From contig NZ_RYFD01000001.1 in NCBI RefSeq assembly GCF_004138135.1, positions 209,008 through 273,007 on the forward strand: a DNA stretch of 64,000 bases. Reading direction: 5' to 3'. The position numbers and the translations under genes are program-made. The stretch comes from Candidatus Oscillochloris fontis (lineage in GTDB: Bacteria; Chloroflexota; Chloroflexia; Chloroflexales; Chloroflexaceae). The notes beneath the pieces were generated by a model. It was not told the DNA's origin and did not search any database. It saw nothing but the letters and a program-made list of their open reading frames with translations. Shown piece after piece: positions 63,980 through 64,000 of this stretch. The stretch's first letter is position 1, and each line of letters starts with the position of its first letter.

Positions 63980-64000
63980 ATGAAAAAACAGCACCTCACC
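63980..64000 (+). CDS. Possible start of a gene running off the window (transposase-like start)
   Basis: An ATG followed by six codons (MKKQHLT) lies at the right edge. A palindrome GGACTAT-TGA-ATAGTCC lies upstream at about 63912-63928. Some IS630-type transposases start in a similar way, but seven residues are not enough to say so. Confidence 0.25.

Noticed and set aside
63890..64000. Complete insertion sequence at the right edge
   Set aside because: Only seven codons and a short palindrome are visible, not enough to define ends or family.

Overview
This 64 kb window is chromosomal DNA from a moderately high-GC bacterium, most likely a filamentous member of the Chloroflexota (Chloroflexales or Oscillochloridaceae type). 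I infer this from protein style: a menaquinone MenC, a separate methylmalonyl-CoA mutase catalytic subunit, the SCO1664 / DUF3090 / histidine-phosphatase trio, a CruC/CrtQ-like carotenoid-type glycosyltransferase, secreted proteins with long Thr/Pro linkers, HEAT-repeat proteins, and a very high load of short palindromic repeats between genes. No rRNA, tRNA, CRISPR array or phage was seen.

Layout. 1-1.2 kb: a partial Uma2-family gene and a RHH/MazF toxin-antitoxin pair with a visible palindromic operator. 1.2-7.4 kb: hflX, menC, two membrane or secreted proteins, and a protein that joins a sigma-factor-like domain to a zinc-finger/transmembrane anti-sigma-like part. 7.4-23.4 kb, all on the minus strand: the centrepiece, an apparent lipid or polyketide locus. 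In transcription order it has an acyl-CoA dehydrogenase, a 3147-residue megasynthase (KS-AT-KS-six ACPs-KR-DH), a phosphopantetheinyl transferase, a biotin-dependent carboxyltransferase, a biotin carboxylase-like protein and a biotin carrier protein. All six carrier domains have Thr where the phosphopantetheine Ser is expected, and the biotin carboxylase has changed metal-site residues.

23.4-25.4 kb: an AT-richer island with a convergent DNA methyltransferase and a PD-(D/E)XK endonuclease. 25.4-35.6 kb: the SCO1664/DUF3090/phosphatase trio, a metallophosphoesterase, two glycosyltransferases, HEAT and RmlD-like proteins, rnc and fabF. 35.6-45.1 kb: comF, the methylmalonyl-CoA mutase large subunit, a flippase, a ComEC-type pseudo-hydrolase, RidA, a hybrid histidine kinase and a glycosyltransferase. 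45-55 kb: ribosomal protein L25, a GT39-like membrane protein, and a minus-strand run for cell-wall and signalling functions (HEAT, PIG-L, FemX-like, murE, PAS-STAS, DHOD-like). 55-64 kb: an unknown 673-residue protein with a coupled 49-residue gene, a ROK protein, a lamin-tail surface protein, two paralogous TPR/TM proteins, and an XRE regulator with a long EVTD repeat tail. The window ends at what may be the start of another gene.

Short palindromic elements of at least five families sit at gene borders. Several supply start or stop codons (rnc, fabF, the phosphopantetheinyl transferase, the biotin carboxylase), one lies in frame inside a gene, and two families have stems whose outer arms differ from locus to locus yet remain self-complementary.
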